Assembly (NCBI GenBank): GCA_035526335.1 | Contig: DATLCN010000020.1 | Span: 1-5,575 of the forward strand | Source of the DNA: GCA-2861595 sp035526335 | GTDB taxonomy: Bacteria; Actinomycetota; Acidimicrobiia; Acidimicrobiales; GCA-2861595 | Length of the DNA: 5,575 nucleotides | Direction of reading: 5' to 3' | The notes under the pieces: generated by a model | Seen by the model: the letters and a program-made list of their open reading frames with translations, nothing else | Database searches by the model: none | What the model was told of the DNA's origin: nothing | Translations under genes and position numbers: made by a program | Part shown: positions 4,797-5,575 of the stretch, one piece after another | Layout of the letters: each line of letters begins with the position of its first letter | Numbering within the stretch: position 1 is the stretch's first letter

Positions 4797-4947
4797 CAGT
4801 GTCGCAGACCGGCAGCCGGGGGCGGCGAAAAGCGAAGGTGGTTGTCAAGAACCCCTGGAGGAGCGACAATGGTGGTGCCGGCCGCGCTAGCGGTCCGGAA
4901 GTGCACCCGGTTCGCTCTCCGGACGGTGAGCAGCCGGGTGTTGCGCG
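4623..4947. other. Region upstream of the RHS core with no recognised gene
   Basis: RHS similarity stops sharply near 4622. From there to the DUF3800-like gene stop at 4948, all open frames, including the first 58 codons of the long RHS ORF, look like Arg/Pro-rich chance translations. On the minus strand TTGACA occurs at 4848-4843, but no -10 element lies at the usual distance. An inverted pair GTCCGGA (4893-4899) and TCCGGAC (4918-4924) could form a 7-bp stem with a long loop just downstream of the DUF3800-like gene; as a terminator it is weak. The stretch probably records the break at which the tip cassette was separated from its parent rhs gene. Confidence 0.45.
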
Positions 4948-5484
4948 TCAGGGCCCGATGTCGATGACGCTGAGCATGGCCTCGATGCGCCGCCGCCAGT
5001 CGCCGCCGGCGCCGGCCGCCCAGCAGATGGCGTCAGCAGCCCACAGCAGCGGCTCGCTGTGGCTGCGCCGGTGGTCGTAGACGATCTGGCTGGCGTCGAG
5101 TCGCTGCAGGGCGTGGCCGATGGTGTCGCGGTCGCGGTTGCGTTGGGCGGGATGGGTGTCGTCGAGGGTCCAGGCGCTCACCCCGGCCGCCACGACGATG
5201 CCAGCCGCGGCGCCGAGCAGCAACCGTCGGCCGGCGACGCGGTCGATGCCGGGCGGGCGGCGGAGACGGACCACCGTTGCGGCCAAGCCGTCGGTGCGGG
5301 CGATGGTGTCGAGCAGGACCCGGCGTCGTCGCGGCGACTCCTTGGCGGTGTGAACCCGTCGCTGGCTCGCCAGGAGCAGACCTCGCAACGAGGCACGGGC
5401 GGCGTCGGCATCGCCGGGTGCCACCACCACCACGGCGACCAACATGGTCCCGCCCCGTTCGCTCTCGTCGCTGAAGGCCCACAT
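4948..5484 (-). CDS. DUF3800-like protein, putative RNase H-fold nuclease
   Basis: The 178-residue product opens with AFSDESERGGTMLVAVVVV (3-21), where D6-E7-S8 follows the first strand as in DUF3800 and related RNase H-fold families. It then has a helix with QRRVHTAKES (41-50), which places H45 and K48-E49 where those families keep a conserved H..KE. Next come a variable Arg-rich middle, DDTHPAQRNRDRD (108-120), and the most conserved-looking end, YDHRRSHSEPLLWAADAICW (136-155) with D151, followed by GAGGDWRRRIE. This arrangement of acidic residues suggests a metal-dependent nuclease, but activity is not shown for close relatives I can name. The ATG at 5484 follows the upstream stop by nine bases, so the two genes are probably cotranscribed. 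Relatives of this layout are common on actinobacterial plasmids and integrative elements, to my recollection. Assignment is by motif reading. Confidence 0.6.
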   Translation of the reverse strand: MWAFSDESERGGTMLVAVVVVAPGDADAARASLRGLLLASQRRVHTAKESPRRRRVLLDTIARTDGLAATVVRLRRPPGIDRVAGRRLLLGAAAGIVVAAGVSAWTLDDTHPAQRNRDRDTIGHALQRLDASQIVYDHRRSHSEPLLWAADAICWAAGAGGDWRRRIEAMLSVIDIGP

Positions 5485-5493
5485 GCTGGGGGA

Positions 5494-5575
5494 TCACAGC
5501 CCGAGGCCGAGGTCGTGGCCGGGCGGCTCGTGGCCGGGCGGCTCGAGGGTGGGCGGGCGGATGCCGAGGTCGATG
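5494..5575 (-). CDS. Unrecognised protein, last 26 residues (runs off window)
   Basis: Only the C-terminus is inside the window. It reads IDLGIRPPTL, then EPPGH twice, then DLGLGL and TGA (5496-5494). The proline-rich repeat is typical of a flexible tail, so the domain content lies outside. The frame is supported by its stop lying nine bases before the next start and by the repeat unit being exactly five codons. No function can be given. Confidence 0.45.
   Translation of the reverse strand, partial: IDLGIRPPTLEPPGHEPPGHDLGLGL
5513..5542. repeat. Tandem 15-bp direct repeat, two copies
   Basis: TCGTGGCCGGGCGGC occurs at 5513-5527 and again at 5528-5542 without a mismatch. On the minus strand it encodes EPPGH twice in the tail of the partial gene. 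A length that is a multiple of three keeps the frame, consistent with copy-number change by slippage in a disordered tail. Confidence 0.85.

Noticed and set aside
4843..4848. TTGACA as a minus-strand promoter -35 box for the RHS tip
   Set aside because: No -10-like hexamer lies 16-19 bases downstream; the corresponding bases are GC-rich.
3969..4967. 332-codon open frame on the plus strand
   Set aside because: It is antisense to the membrane-protein and RHS coding regions; the RHS core on the other strand is unmistakable, and this translation is Arg/Pro/Ser-rich with no domain.
5033..5497. 154-codon minus-strand frame overlapping the DUF3800-like gene
   Set aside because: It is almost entirely Arg/Pro/Gly/His from a shifted reading of a GC-rich gene; the DUF3800-like frame carries the recognisable motifs.
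1..5575. CRISPR array, tRNA, rRNA or riboswitch
   Set aside because: No regularly spaced repeats of CRISPR length and no tRNA- or rRNA-like segments were seen on reading both strands; the only tandem repeat is the two-copy 15-bp unit at 5513-5542.

Overview
The window is GC-rich DNA with strong G/C preference at third codon positions, GTG starts and tightly packed operons. This fits an actinobacterium, though the genus cannot be told from the sequence. It looks like an accessory region: transposase pieces, decayed gene ends and short operons of rarely characterised genes sit side by side, and no rRNA, tRNA, CRISPR array or core housekeeping gene is visible.

Left part (1-1356). The first 363 bases are the N-terminal part of an ISAzo13-family transposase on the minus strand, running off the left edge. 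A near-perfect 20-bp palindrome lies just upstream of its start. From 404 to 732 there is no convincing gene, only a TGCAAA-N3-TTTGCA inverted repeat. At 733-904 lies the degraded 3' end of an IS3-family transposase carrying a stop codon and a frameshift. At 918-1136 a minus-strand frame looks like the C-terminus of an unknown protein that has lost its 5' part.

Centre (1357-3429), plus strand. Three genes form an apparent operon: an RlaP/DNA polymerase beta-like nucleotidyltransferase, an SRPBCC (START-like) protein and a small four-helix membrane protein with an HDxDH motif. After it come a coding-like scrap and an XRE-family regulator that lacks the first helices of its DNA-binding domain.

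Right part (3488-5575), minus strand. Read 5' to 3', it holds the end of an unrecognised proline-rich protein, a DUF3800-like putative nuclease, about 320 bases with no recognised gene, then a short orphan RHS C-terminus (core plus unfamiliar tip) overlapped by two coupled genes for small membrane proteins. The last three look like a displaced polymorphic-toxin tip with membrane-type immunity proteins. This is the most interesting system here, although the toxin/immunity roles are inferred from architecture alone.
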